Notes under the pieces: model-generated
What the model was told of the DNA's origin: nothing
The model's database searches: none
What the model saw: the letters and a program-made list of their open reading frames with translations, nothing else
Shown here: in pieces, positions 15,080 to 24,310 of the stretch
Numbering within the stretch: the stretch's first letter is position 1
Layout of the letters: each line of letters begins with the position of its first letter
Translations under genes and position numbers: made by a program
DNA from: Halococcus salifodinae DSM 8989
GTDB taxonomy: Archaea; Halobacteriota; Halobacteria; Halobacteriales; Halococcaceae
Length of the DNA: 50,583 bases
Assembly: GCF_000336935.1 (NCBI RefSeq)
Contig: NZ_AOME01000002.1
Coordinates: forward strand, 75,360 to 125,942
Direction: 5' to 3'

Positions 15080-17482
15080 TCAGTCGTCCGACGCTGCCGG
15101 TCGTTCGTCACTTCCGGAGTCCGTTTCGGCGGGCGGCCGTTCGTCGCTCTCGGCGGGTGGCCGCTCTCCCTCCGTCGATCCACCCTCCAGCGTCACCTGA
15201 ACGTCAGTGACCTTGTACTCGGGCGCGCGGCTCGGCCCGTCGAGCGGTTCCTCCTTGGTCAGGTTGTTTGCCCCCCCTTCGAGGTAGTGCATCGGGACGA
15301 ACACCTCGCCCGGACTCGGGCGATCGGTCGTCTCGGCGCGCACCGCGGTCGCTCCGTGGCGCGAGGTCAGCGTGACGGTCTCGCCATCGGCGACGCCGTA
15401 CTCCGCCGCAGTCTGCGGATGGATCTCGACGAAGCTTTCGGCGGAGTACGCGTCGAGCCCCTCCTCCCGGAGCGTCATCGTGCCGGTGTGGTACTGGTAG
15501 AGAACTCGTCCAGAGGTCATCACCAGCGGGAACTCCTCGTCGGGCGTCTCGCCGGGTTCGATCGCGTCGGCGACGTGCATCTGGGCCTTCTCGCTGTCCT
15601 CGACCGCATGGAAGCCGTCGGCGTAGAGGTAGGGCGTGCCATCGTCGTCCTCGCTCTGACACGGCCACGGAATCCCACCCTCCGTTTCGAGGCGTTCGTG
15701 ACTGATCCCGCCGTAGATCGGTGTCAGATCCGCGATCTCGTCCATGATGTCCGACGGCGAGTCGAACCCCCAGTCGTAGCCGAAGCGTGCCGCGAGCGCC
15801 TGGGTGATCTCCCAGTCCGGCTTCGCGTTCCCCTTCGGCTCGATCGCGCGCTTGACGAGCTGCACGTGGCGGGACGAACTCGTGTACGTCCCGTTCGATT
15901 CGACGGTCGAGGTCGCCGGGAGCACCACGTCGGCGTATTCGGCAGTTTCGGTGAGGAAGATGTCCTGGACCGCGAGAAAGTCGAGATCTTCGAGGACCTC
16001 CGTCGCGTGGCCGATGTTCGGCTCGGAGATCTGGGGATTCTCGCCCTGGATGAACATCCCTTTGAGATCGTCATCGTCGGCAGCCAGAAACATCTCGGTC
16101 AGGCGATACCCCTCCTCGGCGGGCATTTCGTCCATCTCCATTCCCCACTGCTCGGCGAACTTCTCACGGTTCTCCTCGTCAGTCACCGGCTGATAGCCCG
16201 GGAAGTTGTTCGGGAGCGGCCCCATGTCACCGCCACCGCCCTGGACGTTGTTCTGGCCGCGGAACGGGCTGACGCCGCTTTTCGGCCCACCCATGTGACC
16301 CGTGATCAGCGCGAGGTTCGCGATCGCGTAGATGTTGTCCGTCCCGTGGGAGTGCTCGACCAGTCCGAGCGTCCAGCCGAACATGCACGAATCGGCGGTG
16401 GCGATCGTCTCGGCCGCACTCTTCAGCTCCTCGGGCGGGATGCCTGCCTTCTCCTCGACGAACTCGGGCGTGAACTCCTCGACACTCTCTCTGATCTTCT
16501 CCAACCCGTCGACGTGCTCCGCGATGAACTCCTCGTCGTGGAGGTCTTCGGCGAGGATGTACCGGATCATCCCGTTGATCCACGTCGTGTCGTAGCCGGG
16601 TTCGACGCGGGTGAACTGATCGGCGTATTCGGCGATCTGAGTCTTCCGTGGGTCGAAGACGAGCAAATCCGCGCCGTCCCGGACGTTCTGTTTGATCCGC
16701 GTCCCGAACACCGGGTGGGCCTCGGTGGTGTTCGAGCCGACGAGCACGTAGCAGTCGGTGTCTTCGAGCGCTGTCAACCCTGTCGAGGCCGCCCCGAACC
16801 CGAACGTGTCCGAGAGCCCCTCGACGGTCGCGGCGTGACACAGCCGGTTGCAGTTGTCGATGTTGTTCGTTCCCAAGACCTCGCGGGCGAACCGCTGCAT
16901 CACGTAGTTGTCCTCGTTGGTCGCCTTCGAGGAGGCCACCAGACTGATCGCGTCCGAACCATACTCCTGCTGAATCCCGTCGAGCCCCTCCTTCACTCGC
17001 GAGAGCGCCTCGTCCCACGACGCCTCGCGGAACTCACCGTCCTCCTTCACGAGCGGCTGGGTCAGCCGGTCGTCGCTGTCGACGTAGCCGTAGCTGAACT
17101 TCCCTTTCACACAGGTCGAGATACCGTTGATCGGGGCCTTCTCCGGGTTCGGCCGCGTCCCGAGCACCTCACCGTCCTTCGAGTAGACGTCGAACCGACA
17201 CCCCACCGCGCAGTACCCGCAGGTAGTGTCGGTGACGTCGACCTCGTTGAGTCGGTAGTCGCTGAGGGCGTCCGCGACGTCGAACAGTCGGCCTTCCGAC
17301 ATCGTGTTCGCGGCGACGCCCTCGACGGCGTGCTCGACCGACGCGAACGCGTCGCTCTCGGTTGCGTTCGCCATCCCCTCCTGGGCCTGCTCACGCGCAC
17401 GGGCCATGAAGCCCGCGACGCCCTCCTTTTCGGTGTCGGGATCGCCTTCCGGATCGGACTCGGGTGTGGGTTTCCCGGACAT
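15080..17482 (-). CDS. fdhA: Formate dehydrogenase-type molybdopterin catalytic subunit
   Basis: The subunit has 800 residues from ATG 17482 (MSGKPTPESDPEG); the frame extends upstream only as a shadow. After an acidic ~70-residue leader come the [4Fe-4S] motif CGYCAVGC...TCVKGKFSYGYV, the Mo-ligand motif NCNRLCHAATVEGL (Cys form) and the formate dehydrogenase loop SPFRGQNNVQGGGDMG with the conserved Arg. The C-terminal MGD domain has MHYLEGGANNLT. The last ~30 residues are a low-complexity acidic tail with repeated ERPPAESD/ERPPAETD units. It has no Tat signal, so it is cytoplasmic. It would oxidise formate to CO2 and pass electrons through the Fe-S subunit at 17485. Neighbouring moaA and mobA supply cofactor steps. 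Confidence 0.88.
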   Translation of the reverse strand: MSGKPTPESDPEGDPDTEKEGVAGFMARAREQAQEGMANATESDAFASVEHAVEGVAANTMSEGRLFDVADALSDYRLNEVDVTDTTCGYCAVGCRFDVYSKDGEVLGTRPNPEKAPINGISTCVKGKFSYGYVDSDDRLTQPLVKEDGEFREASWDEALSRVKEGLDGIQQEYGSDAISLVASSKATNEDNYVMQRFAREVLGTNNIDNCNRLCHAATVEGLSDTFGFGAASTGLTALEDTDCYVLVGSNTTEAHPVFGTRIKQNVRDGADLLVFDPRKTQIAEYADQFTRVEPGYDTTWINGMIRYILAEDLHDEEFIAEHVDGLEKIRESVEEFTPEFVEEKAGIPPEELKSAAETIATADSCMFGWTLGLVEHSHGTDNIYAIANLALITGHMGGPKSGVSPFRGQNNVQGGGGDMGPLPNNFPGYQPVTDEENREKFAEQWGMEMDEMPAEEGYRLTEMFLAADDDDLKGMFIQGENPQISEPNIGHATEVLEDLDFLAVQDIFLTETAEYADVVLPATSTVESNGTYTSSSRHVQLVKRAIEPKGNAKPDWEITQALAARFGYDWGFDSPSDIMDEIADLTPIYGGISHERLETEGGIPWPCQSEDDDGTPYLYADGFHAVEDSEKAQMHVADAIEPGETPDEEFPLVMTSGRVLYQYHTGTMTLREEGLDAYSAESFVEIHPQTAAEYGVADGETVTLTSRHGATAVRAETTDRPSPGEVFVPMHYLEGGANNLTKEEPLDGPSRAPEYKVTDVQVTLEGGSTEGERPPAESDERPPAETDSGSDERPAASDD

Positions 17483-17484
17483 GA

Positions 17485-18459
17485 TCAGTCGTCCTCCGTC
17501 GCCGGCGATTCGGCGGTCGGTTCGGCGGCCGACTCGTCTCCCTGATCGCCCTTCATCGGCGTCGCCTGACCGGGCTGGAACCGGTCGTTCTCGGCTTCGA
17601 CGGTCTTGCCGATCGAGTTCTTCTGGGTGAATCCCGGGGCCGGGATGGTCGCCGCGTCGGTCAACCCCTGCTCGACGAGCGCGCCCGTCGGACACACCGT
17701 CGCACAGTGGCCACACGAGACACACGTCGAGTCCATCATCGTCTCCGCGTCGTTCTGGAACCCGATCCGGGTGTCCTCGCCCGAGCCTTCGATCCGGAGC
17801 ACGCCCTCGACCTGGACGTCGTTGCACGCCTCGACGCATCGGTTACAGAGGATGCACTTGTTGCGGTCGATCTGGATGAACGGCGACGAATCGTCGAGCG
17901 GTTCGTAGGCGTCGCGCTCGTCGAACACCCCGTACCGAGGTTCGGCCACGTCGTTCTCGATCGAGACGTCCTGAAGTTCGCATCGGCCGTTCTTTCCACA
18001 GGTGGTACACCGGAGGTTGTGATTCGAGAGGAGCAGATCGAGGTTGACGTCGCGAGCCTCGCTCGCCTCGGTCGTGTCGGTGCGGACGGTCATCCCGTCT
18101 TCGGCGGGGAAGCTACACGACGGCACGACGCCGTGCTCCTCGGTTTCGACCATACACGTCCGACACTCGCTCCGCGGACCGATCTCGTCGTGGTCGTCGT
18201 ACGAGCACAACGCAGGGACGTAGTCGTCGGTGTCGATTGCCTCGGTGGCGTCGAGCAGGGTCGACTCCGCCGACACCGTGACCGACTCGCCGTCGACCGT
18301 GAGCGTCGCCGCCCGGTCGGCGTCGGCCGTCCGATCGCGCTCGACGATCTCGACGGGGGGATCGTTCGCGGTCCCCGGTCTGATGTCTTCGGTCAGCGGC
18401 ATGGTCGGCTGCGGGTTCTCGACGTCCGGAACGCGTGGGGTGGATTGGTCGGTGCTCAT
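17485..18459 (-). CDS. Multi-cluster Fe-S subunit (HoxU/NuoG-N-terminus-like) of the dehydrogenase
   Basis: The subunit has 324 residues from ATG 18459, overlapping the NuoF-like stop by 4 bp. Cluster sites in order are: [2Fe-2S] (ALCSYDD...SECRTCMVE...PSCSFPAEDGM); a His-Cys [4Fe-4S] site (HNLRCTTCGKNGRC); and two [4Fe-4S] ferredoxin sites (CILCNRCVEACN and CVSCGHCATVCPTG). This is the NuoG/HoxU N-terminal arrangement and serves as the electron wire between FdhA and the NuoF-like protein. The N-terminal 55 residues and the C-terminal 50 are acidic, low-complexity and probably disordered. Cytoplasmic. Confidence 0.9.
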   Translation of the reverse strand: MSTDQSTPRVPDVENPQPTMPLTEDIRPGTANDPPVEIVERDRTADADRAATLTVDGESVTVSAESTLLDATEAIDTDDYVPALCSYDDHDEIGPRSECRTCMVETEEHGVVPSCSFPAEDGMTVRTDTTEASEARDVNLDLLLSNHNLRCTTCGKNGRCELQDVSIENDVAEPRYGVFDERDAYEPLDDSSPFIQIDRNKCILCNRCVEACNDVQVEGVLRIEGSGEDTRIGFQNDAETMMDSTCVSCGHCATVCPTGALVEQGLTDAATIPAPGFTQKNSIGKTVEAENDRFQPGQATPMKGDQGDESAAEPTAESPATEDD

Positions 18460-20027
18460 GATGAAACTCCATCGCAGGAACCGCTGGGACAGCGCCCGTC
18501 GGCGTGGGCGCGGAACTCGGGCTCGAAGGACTCCATCGCAGTCGTGACGGGGCGCGAGGCCTCCTGGCCGAACTCGCAGGTGCTGGTCTCGCGCATGGTG
18601 CGGGCGAGTTCGCGGAGCATCCCATCCTGGTACTCGCCGTCGTACACGTCGCGCAGGAGGTCGACGAGCTGTTTCGACCCTTCGCGACAGGGAACACACC
18701 GGCCACAGTTCTCCTCGCGCGCGAGTTTCGCGCGCCGGCCGGCGAGCGCCACCGTGCAGGTCGATTCGTCGAACAGCTCGATAACACCATTGGTACCGAG
18801 GCGCGCGCCCCGGAGTCCGGACGCGCTCGCCGGCACGTCGAGATCGCGAGTCAGCCCGCCGAACCGCCCGCCGACACACGCGGTCTTCAGTCCGCCGTCG
18901 AGCGCGACCGCACCGCGGACGTCGGCGAGCGTCGCGTCGGTCGGCAGTTCGATCGTCGCGGGTGCGTCGACGTCGCCAGCCACGGTGAACAGTCGAGTCC
19001 CCGGATCACCGGGGACACCACCGAGGCCCTCGCCAGCGAGCGCCTGCCCGACCTGGGCAAAGGTGCGGGGTGTGTGGATCACCGTCGGTCGGCCGTACAG
19101 TCCGTACTCAGCGGGACCGGGCGGTCTGCGTCTGGCTTCGAGTCGGTCGTTTCCCTCCATCGCTTCGAGCGCCATCGTCATCTCGCCTGCAGTGTACTCG
19201 TCCGGTCCGGCGACGACTTGGATCGGGACGGGGGAATCACACTCGGCGGCGAGCGCGTCCGCCGCCTCCTGTGCCCGCTCCCTCGCGAGCGACTCGGTGT
19301 CGTTGGTGTAGACGAGCACGTCGGTCGCGTCGACGGCGTGGGCCGTCGCGAGCGCCGCGTCGAGGACCGCGAGCGGCGCGCTTTCGAGCAGGAGTCGATC
19401 GGCGCGCGCGTGATCGTCGGCCTCGTTCGCGTTCACGACCACGACCGGCTCGCCGTCGGTTTCGCTCGCGGTCGTCCACGCCCCCGATATCGGGTCGTCG
19501 GTGCTGCCGTCGCCCCGGCCTCGCCCGCGGAGCGCGGCGTCCGCGACCCGTTCGTGGACCGCGTCGGGATCGTCGATCCCGTCCTCGGCGAGGAGCGCGC
19601 CGTCGCACGAGGTGCGGTAGTCCGCGACGCTCGCCGGTGCCTGCCAGCCACAGCCCCCGAGTGCGCGACGCACGCCGGCCGTGAGCGCCGTCGAAACCAT
19701 CGTTTCCTCGGGAGGGAGCGGCAGTGTCGACGTGGTCGGGTCGTGCTCCACGGTCGGTCCCCCATCCGGAAGCGATCCGTCTTCGAGTGCCTCGACGGCC
19801 GTGCGCGCGTCTTCAACGGTACACCGGGGCAGAAACGCCGTCGCGCCGTCACGAGTCGCGAGGACGAGCGGCGCGAGCGCCTCCACGCCGGTCGGCCCCA
19901 CCGCAACGACATCGACCGTCTCGGCCGTGTCACGGGCCGCATTCAGGCGGTCGGTGCCGTCGTGCTCGCCGCCGACCGCGATCCGGACGACTGGTTCGTT
20001 GCCGATCGCACCCTTGGGCGTTGCCAT
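18456..20027 (-). CDS. NuoF-like subunit with eroded FMN/NADH motifs
   Basis: The subunit has 523 residues from ATG 20027 (a TTG lies further upstream); a TATA-like AAATACTCC about 27 bp upstream supports this start. The C-terminal half matches NuoF: SLBB-like TRLFTVAGDVDAPATIELP, then the N3 [4Fe-4S] motif ENCGRCVPCREGS...CEFG. The FMN/NADH half is degenerate. LRGRGGAGFPTG reads LRGRGRGDGSTDDP, NADESEPG reads NANEADDH, and GEETALL reads GEMTMAL. An N-terminal ~120 residues may be a NuoE-like remnant. It is the first gene of the operon. It is inferred to relay electrons to an acceptor other than NAD+, or to be structural. Confidence 0.82.
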   Translation of the reverse strand: MATPKGAIGNEPVVRIAVGGEHDGTDRLNAARDTAETVDVVAVGPTGVEALAPLVLATRDGATAFLPRCTVEDARTAVEALEDGSLPDGGPTVEHDPTTSTLPLPPEETMVSTALTAGVRRALGGCGWQAPASVADYRTSCDGALLAEDGIDDPDAVHERVADAALRGRGRGDGSTDDPISGAWTTASETDGEPVVVVNANEADDHARADRLLLESAPLAVLDAALATAHAVDATDVLVYTNDTESLARERAQEAADALAAECDSPVPIQVVAGPDEYTAGEMTMALEAMEGNDRLEARRRPPGPAEYGLYGRPTVIHTPRTFAQVGQALAGEGLGGVPGDPGTRLFTVAGDVDAPATIELPTDATLADVRGAVALDGGLKTACVGGRFGGLTRDLDVPASASGLRGARLGTNGVIELFDESTCTVALAGRRAKLAREENCGRCVPCREGSKQLVDLLRDVYDGEYQDGMLRELARTMRETSTCEFGQEASRPVTTAMESFEPEFRAHADGRCPSGSCDGVSS

Positions 20028-20043
20028 CACCGAACACAATCGG

Positions 20044-20058
20044 CGGGAGTATTTGTGT
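20044..20058 (-). promoter_or_regulatory. TATA-like promoter of the formate dehydrogenase operon
   Basis: On the minus strand CACACAAATACTCCC is centred about 25-28 bp before the ATG at 20027, the spacing expected for a leaderless haloarchaeal transcript. No other strong AT-rich element occurs in the gap 20028-20181. Confidence 0.5.
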
Positions 20059-20181
20059 GTGGCGCTCCCCCACGTCGCGGGCCGATACGACCACCGGATT
20101 CGCCGTTCGAGCGGATCGCTCCGCAGTCATTCTCGATGCAGCCTCACGCCGACCGAAACCAGCGATCGTCGTCTCGCAGCG

Positions 20182-20349
20182 TTACAGGTCGCGCGTCTGG
20201 ACGGTCTTTCGGTCGTTGTCCGCGGCGCGCCGGGCAGCGTCGTCGAGGAGCTCCGCGACGTCCTCGTCGAGGGCGTCGTAGAAGTCGGCCGCAACGTTCT
20301 GGTCGTCGAGTCGGTCCTTGACCGCTGATTTCACGATGAAGTCCGCCAT
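20182..20349 (-). CDS. Small histone-fold protein (DUF1931-like)
   Basis: The protein has 55 residues from ATG 20349 (MADFIVKSAVKDRL), chosen over the longer frame because a TATA-like GGATATAAG lies about 27 bp upstream. The sequence NVAADFYDALDEDVAELLDDAARRAADNDRKTVQTRDL has the helix-strand-helix pattern of a histone fold, with the conserved NDRKTVQxRD end seen in archaeal DUF1931/histone-like proteins. It probably binds DNA as a dimer. It lies downstream of nothing on its strand and is read by its own promoter toward the fdh operon. Its role here is not clear. Confidence 0.78.
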   Translation of the reverse strand: MADFIVKSAVKDRLDDQNVAADFYDALDEDVAELLDDAARRAADNDRKTVQTRDL

Positions 20350-20494
20350 ACGTACTCTACTCGTTTCGATCCGCACTTATATCCTATCGAAGCGGAGTGG
20401 AAGTAGAACGACGTTCGGTGGTCGACCGACCGCGCGATGTCGCGGGACGATGCCGTGGAACACGTTCATGCGTGCGCACGACGAACGGTCACCG

Positions 20495-21124
20495 ATGCGT
20501 GCTGGCGTCATCGTCGCAGGCGGACGCTCGATGCGGTTCGGCGATCGGGACAAGGTCACCGCCGACCTCGCGGGCGTCTCGATGATCCGCCGGGTCGCCG
20601 ACCGTCTCGTGGGTGTCGTCGATACACTCGTCGTCAACTGCCGAGCCGACCAGATCGAGGCCATTTCGACGGCGCTTGCGGGGTTGGACGCACGATACGC
20701 CACCGACGCCGATCCCGATCGTGGACCGGCAGCCGGCATCCGAACCGGGCTCGATTTCGTCCGGGCCGAACAGCCCACGGTCGAGTATGCGGCCGTCGTC
20801 GCTGCCGACATGCCGCTCGTCGATCCGAGATTCGTCTCGCATCTGTTCGATCGGGCCGCCGGCCACGACGCGGCGGTTCCTCGATCCGACGACCGTCTCC
20901 AGCCGCTTCAGGCAGTGTACCGCGTCGACGCGATGGCCGACGCGTGTGCGGCGGCGCTCTCGCGGGACGAACACCGAGTTACTGCGGCGGTGGCCGATCT
21001 CGATCGCGTCGTGATCGAAGAGCAGGAGCTGCGCGAACACGCCGACGCGGCGACGCTCACGAACGTCAACACGCGCGCGGGGATCACGGCGATCGCTGAT
21101 CGGTTCAGCGATCAGGCCGAGTAG
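20495..21124 (+). CDS. mobA: Molybdenum cofactor guanylyltransferase MobA-like
   Basis: The enzyme has 209 residues from ATG 20495, placed so the nucleotide-binding loop AGVIVAGGRSMRFGDRDK begins at residue 2. An in-frame ATG at 20453 is an alternative. The loop is the GxxxRxGxxK-type nucleotidyltransferase signature. AAVVAADMPLVDPRFV gives the metal-binding Asp of the family (DMP), and GPAAGIRTGLDFV follows the usual pattern. MobA attaches GMP to Mo-molybdopterin to form the MGD cofactor needed by both Fdh-type subunits in this window. It is divergent from the histone-fold gene and convergent with moaA. Confidence 0.85.
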   Translation: MRAGVIVAGGRSMRFGDRDKVTADLAGVSMIRRVADRLVGVVDTLVVNCRADQIEAISTALAGLDARYATDADPDRGPAAGIRTGLDFVRAEQPTVEYAAVVAADMPLVDPRFVSHLFDRAAGHDAAVPRSDDRLQPLQAVYRVDAMADACAAALSRDEHRVTAAVADLDRVVIEEQELREHADAATLTNVNTRAGITAIADRFSDQAE

Positions 21125-21191
21125 CCCGTCGCTGTCGCTCGACTACTGGGATCGCGGCGATCACAGGAATCACTCCCGTCGACGATCGTCG

Positions 21192-22151
21192 CTACGCGCC
21201 GACGTACTCGTCGTTGACTTCCCAGCCGCCGTCACCGTCCCGGACCATGTACTCGCCGTAGTACGGCACCCGGTTGTGGACGACCTCGCGGAACGCGTCG
21301 CGGATTTCGTCCCTGGTCATCTCGCCCATCGACCGGAGGTCGTCGTTCCGGTTGAGACAGCCCTTGAGATACCCCTCGTGAGTGACCCGGACCCGGTGGC
21401 AGTTCGCACAGAAGGTTTCGTTGCCGACGGGGTCGACGATCTCGACCATCCCACCATCGACCCAGTAGCGCCGCCGATCGTGCATCTCGCGGTGTTCGAT
21501 CCGATCGGCACGCTCCGCGAGCCAGTCGTGAACCCGTTCGATGTCGATCGCCCACTCGGGGTGGCCCGCGATCTCGGGCATGTACTCGATGAGCTGGAGC
21601 TGGAGTCCCGCGTTCGTGGCGACGTGTTCCACCATCTCCGGGATGAATTCTACTGTGCCCTCGAACACCACCATGTTGAGCTTCACGGGGTCGAGACCGG
21701 CGTCGAGCGCGGCCTCGACGCCTTCCAGCACGCGCTCGTACGCACCGGATTCGGTGATCTCGGCGAACGCTTCCCTGTCGATCGCGTCCTGAGAGACGTT
21801 CACGCGGTCGAGGCCCGCCTCACGCAATCCCACCGCGCGCCCCGGAAGGAAGGTCCCGTTGGTCGTCAGTGAGGTCTCCATGTCGTCGGGCGTCCGGCGG
21901 ACGATCTCCTCCAAGTCGTCGCGGAGCATCGGCTCGCCGCCGGTGAACTTGACCTTCCCGACATCGAACTCACGGGCGACTTCGAGGAATCGAACGACGT
22001 CATCCGTGTTCATCTCGTTTTCGGCGGGCTCCATCGGGCCGCGCGTGTCGCCGAGTCCTTCGTTGTGGCAGTAGACACAGTCGAAGTTACAGCGATCGGT
22101 CAGGGAGACACGCACCCCCGAAACCTCCCGACCGAATCCGTCGACGAGCAT
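21192..22151 (-). CDS. moaA: GTP 3',8-cyclase MoaA (molybdenum cofactor biosynthesis)
   Basis: MoaA has 319 residues. The radical-SAM cluster motif CNFDCVYC lies at residues 22-29, with [10 protein letters not shown] (the SAM-binding GGEP) near 70. The second [4Fe-4S] site is near the C-terminus ([19 protein letters not shown], CxxC-x13-C). The length matches the family. It converts GTP to the cyclic pterin precursor in the first step of molybdopterin synthesis. A TATA-like GGCTTAACC lies about 27 bp before the ATG. It is convergent with mobA. The two genes flank the Mo-enzyme operon and make functional sense together. Confidence 0.93.
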   Translation of the reverse strand: MLVDGFGREVSGVRVSLTDRCNFDCVYCHNEGLGDTRGPMEPAENEMNTDDVVRFLEVAREFDVGKVKFTGGEPMLRDDLEEIVRRTPDDMETSLTTNGTFLPGRAVGLREAGLDRVNVSQDAIDREAFAEITESGAYERVLEGVEAALDAGLDPVKLNMVVFEGTVEFIPEMVEHVATNAGLQLQLIEYMPEIAGHPEWAIDIERVHDWLAERADRIEHREMHDRRRYWVDGGMVEIVDPVGNETFCANCHRVRVTHEGYLKGCLNRNDDLRSMGEMTRDEIRDAFREVVHNRVPYYGEYMVRDGDGGWEVNDEYVGA

Positions 22152-22323
22152 AGTCGTCTTATTCGTCGCAAACGGTTAAGCCTGTGCGAACGTGCCACAG
22201 TTGGCACGATCGACCCGAGATCGACGTGTCGATACACATACACTCCGATCTCGTGTTCGTGGGTATCGATCGCATGTCGATCGCACGCAAAAGTCAAATC
22301 CCAGGAGGGATACTGGTTCGGTA

Positions 22324-24309
22324 GTGGTCCCCAACACGTCCCGCCGTGGGTTCCTCACCGGAGTAGCCGCGCTCGGTCTGACCGGCGTGGGCGAACGCGT
22401 CGGTGCACAGTCCTCTCAAGCAGCGGGAACGATCCGCCTCGGCGGCGAGATTCCTGGCTGGCGGGGGCGCGACCCGGCGACGATCCAGGGCGAGACGAAC
22501 CCCACACTCGCTCTCGAACCGGGTCGGGTCTACCGGATCGTGTGGGAGAACGTCGACGGCACGCCCCACAACGTCGCGCTGCTCGGCGCCGACGGCGGTG
22601 CGATCGAGCGCACCTCGTTCGTGACCGAGCGCGGCGCGACCCAGACGTTCGACTTCGTCGCCACCGAGACGATGGCGGAGTACGTCTGCGAGGCCCATCC
22701 GGGCTCGATGCGCGGCGACATCCGGATCGCGGGCGAGGAGTCCGCGAACGACGGCGGTGCTGGCGACGGCAGCGCCGGCGACGACACGGACGGAAGCGAC
22801 CGCTTCATGCCGCCCGGTCCGACCGTGCGGACCGAGACGGTCGCCGACGGGCCCCTGAGCGCACCACTCGGGTTCGAAGTCGCTCCCGACGACCGCGATC
22901 GCCGGTTCGTCGTCGACCAGATAGGGAAAATCCACGTTCACGGTTCCAACGGACTCGCCAAGGAACCGTTCCTCGACATCACCGATCGACTCATCGACTT
23001 CTCATCCGCGCGGACCGACTCGATCGAGGAACGCGGGCTGCTCGGACTCGCCTTCCATCCCGATTTCCGGGAAAATCGTCGGTATTACGTCCGATACAGC
23101 GCCCCACCTGCGCCGAACACTCCCGAGGGCTACACCCACATCGAACGGCTCTCGGAGTTCACGGCGGGTGAGAACGGCCGGCGAGGTCGCCCCGACGCCG
23201 AACGAGTACTCCTCGACATCCCGTCGCCGCATTACACCCACAACGCCGGCTCGGTCGCGTTCGGTCCGAACGGGTATCTCTACATGGGAATGGGCGACGG
23301 CGGCGGCAGCAAACTCGAAGCCGGCCACGCCGAGGACTGGTACGCGAACAACGGCGGCAACGGCCAGAACGTGACCGAGAACCTCCTCGGGTCGATCCTC
23401 AGAATCGACGTCGACGATCGGGGTGGATCCGAACCCTACGGCATCCCCGACGACAACCCACTGGTGGGCAGACCGGGCCGCGACGAGCACTACGCATGGG
23501 GGTTCCGGAACCCGTGGCGGATGAGCTTCAGTAGTGGAGAACTGTTCGTCGCCGACGTCGGCGCGAGCAACTACGAGGAGGTGAACGTCGTCGAGAAGGG
23601 TGGAAACTACGGCTGGAACGTTCGCGAGGGGAGTCACTGTTACAGCACCGGCAGCCCCACGGACCCGCCAACGGCGTGTCCCGAACGGACGCCACCCGAC
23701 GTCCGTGGCGGCGAACCGCTCGTCGATCCGATCGTAGAGTACCCCCACGTCTACGAGGGCAACAGCGTGGGGCTCGCGGTCATCGGTGGCCACGTCTACG
23801 ACACCGACACGATCCCGGACCTCGACGGGGCGTACGTCTTCGGCGATTACAGCCTGAACGGCGAGCCCCGCGGATCGCTGTTCGCCGCGACGCCATCCGC
23901 CGAGGACGGGCAGTGGTCGCTCGAAGAGCTCCGGGTCGCCGGCGGCCCCGATGGCTCGCTCGACGCCTACCTCCTCGGGATCGGCCAGGACGCGGCGGGC
24001 GAGCTGTACGCGCTCACGACCGACGTGCTGGGCGTCGATCCTGCGACCACGACCGGACGGGTGCAGAAGCTGGTCCCGGAGACCTCCGCGACGGAATCGA
24101 CGGCGGGAGACACGCCCGCAGCGGAATCGGCGGGGACGGAGAACGGAACGGCGACGAACGGCTCGGGAGCGGAAAACGGGAGCGACACTGCGAGCGACGC
24201 TCGTGGGCCGGGGTTCGGCGCAGTCGCAGCGCTGGGTGCGGTCGGCAGCGTCGCAGCCGCCGCGATCGCCCGGTCGCTCGCCGGCGATGGAGACGGGGGC
24301 GACGGATGA
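22324..24309 (+). CDS. Secreted cupredoxin-PQQ sugar dehydrogenase (soluble glucose dehydrogenase-like) with PGF-CTERM-like tail
   Basis: The protein has 661 residues from GTG 22324, placed to give the Tat signal NTSRRGFLTGVAALG at the N-terminus; no upstream ATG exists. Residues ~50-135 form a plastocyanin-like domain (ENVDGTPHNVALL...YVCEAHPGSMRG) with His, Cys, His and Met copper ligands. Residues ~165-590 form a sGDH/YliI-type beta-propeller (ERGLLGLAFHPDF, HNAGSVAFGPNGYLYMGMGDGG, YAWGFRNPWRMSF, NYGWNVREG). A Thr/Ser/Gly/Asn linker precedes GPGFGAVAALGAVGSVAAAA, which resembles a PGF-CTERM surface-sorting tail. It probably oxidises sugars or alcohols outside the membrane, passing electrons to the copper domain. 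Confidence 0.85.
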   Translation: MVPNTSRRGFLTGVAALGLTGVGERVGAQSSQAAGTIRLGGEIPGWRGRDPATIQGETNPTLALEPGRVYRIVWENVDGTPHNVALLGADGGAIERTSFVTERGATQTFDFVATETMAEYVCEAHPGSMRGDIRIAGEESANDGGAGDGSAGDDTDGSDRFMPPGPTVRTETVADGPLSAPLGFEVAPDDRDRRFVVDQIGKIHVHGSNGLAKEPFLDITDRLIDFSSARTDSIEERGLLGLAFHPDFRENRRYYVRYSAPPAPNTPEGYTHIERLSEFTAGENGRRGRPDAERVLLDIPSPHYTHNAGSVAFGPNGYLYMGMGDGGGSKLEAGHAEDWYANNGGNGQNVTENLLGSILRIDVDDRGGSEPYGIPDDNPLVGRPGRDEHYAWGFRNPWRMSFSSGELFVADVGASNYEEVNVVEKGGNYGWNVREGSHCYSTGSPTDPPTACPERTPPDVRGGEPLVDPIVEYPHVYEGNSVGLAVIGGHVYDTDTIPDLDGAYVFGDYSLNGEPRGSLFAATPSAEDGQWSLEELRVAGGPDGSLDAYLLGIGQDAAGELYALTTDVLGVDPATTTGRVQKLVPETSATESTAGDTPAAESAGTENGTATNGSGAENGSDTASDARGPGFGAVAALGAVGSVAAAAIARSLAGDGDGGDG

Positions 24310-24310
24310 C

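Noticed and set aside
15287-17545. Long plus-strand ORF of about 750 codons opposite fdhA
   Set aside because: It is the antisense shadow of a strongly GC3-biased gene; the minus-strand product has all the expected enzyme motifs and this one has none.
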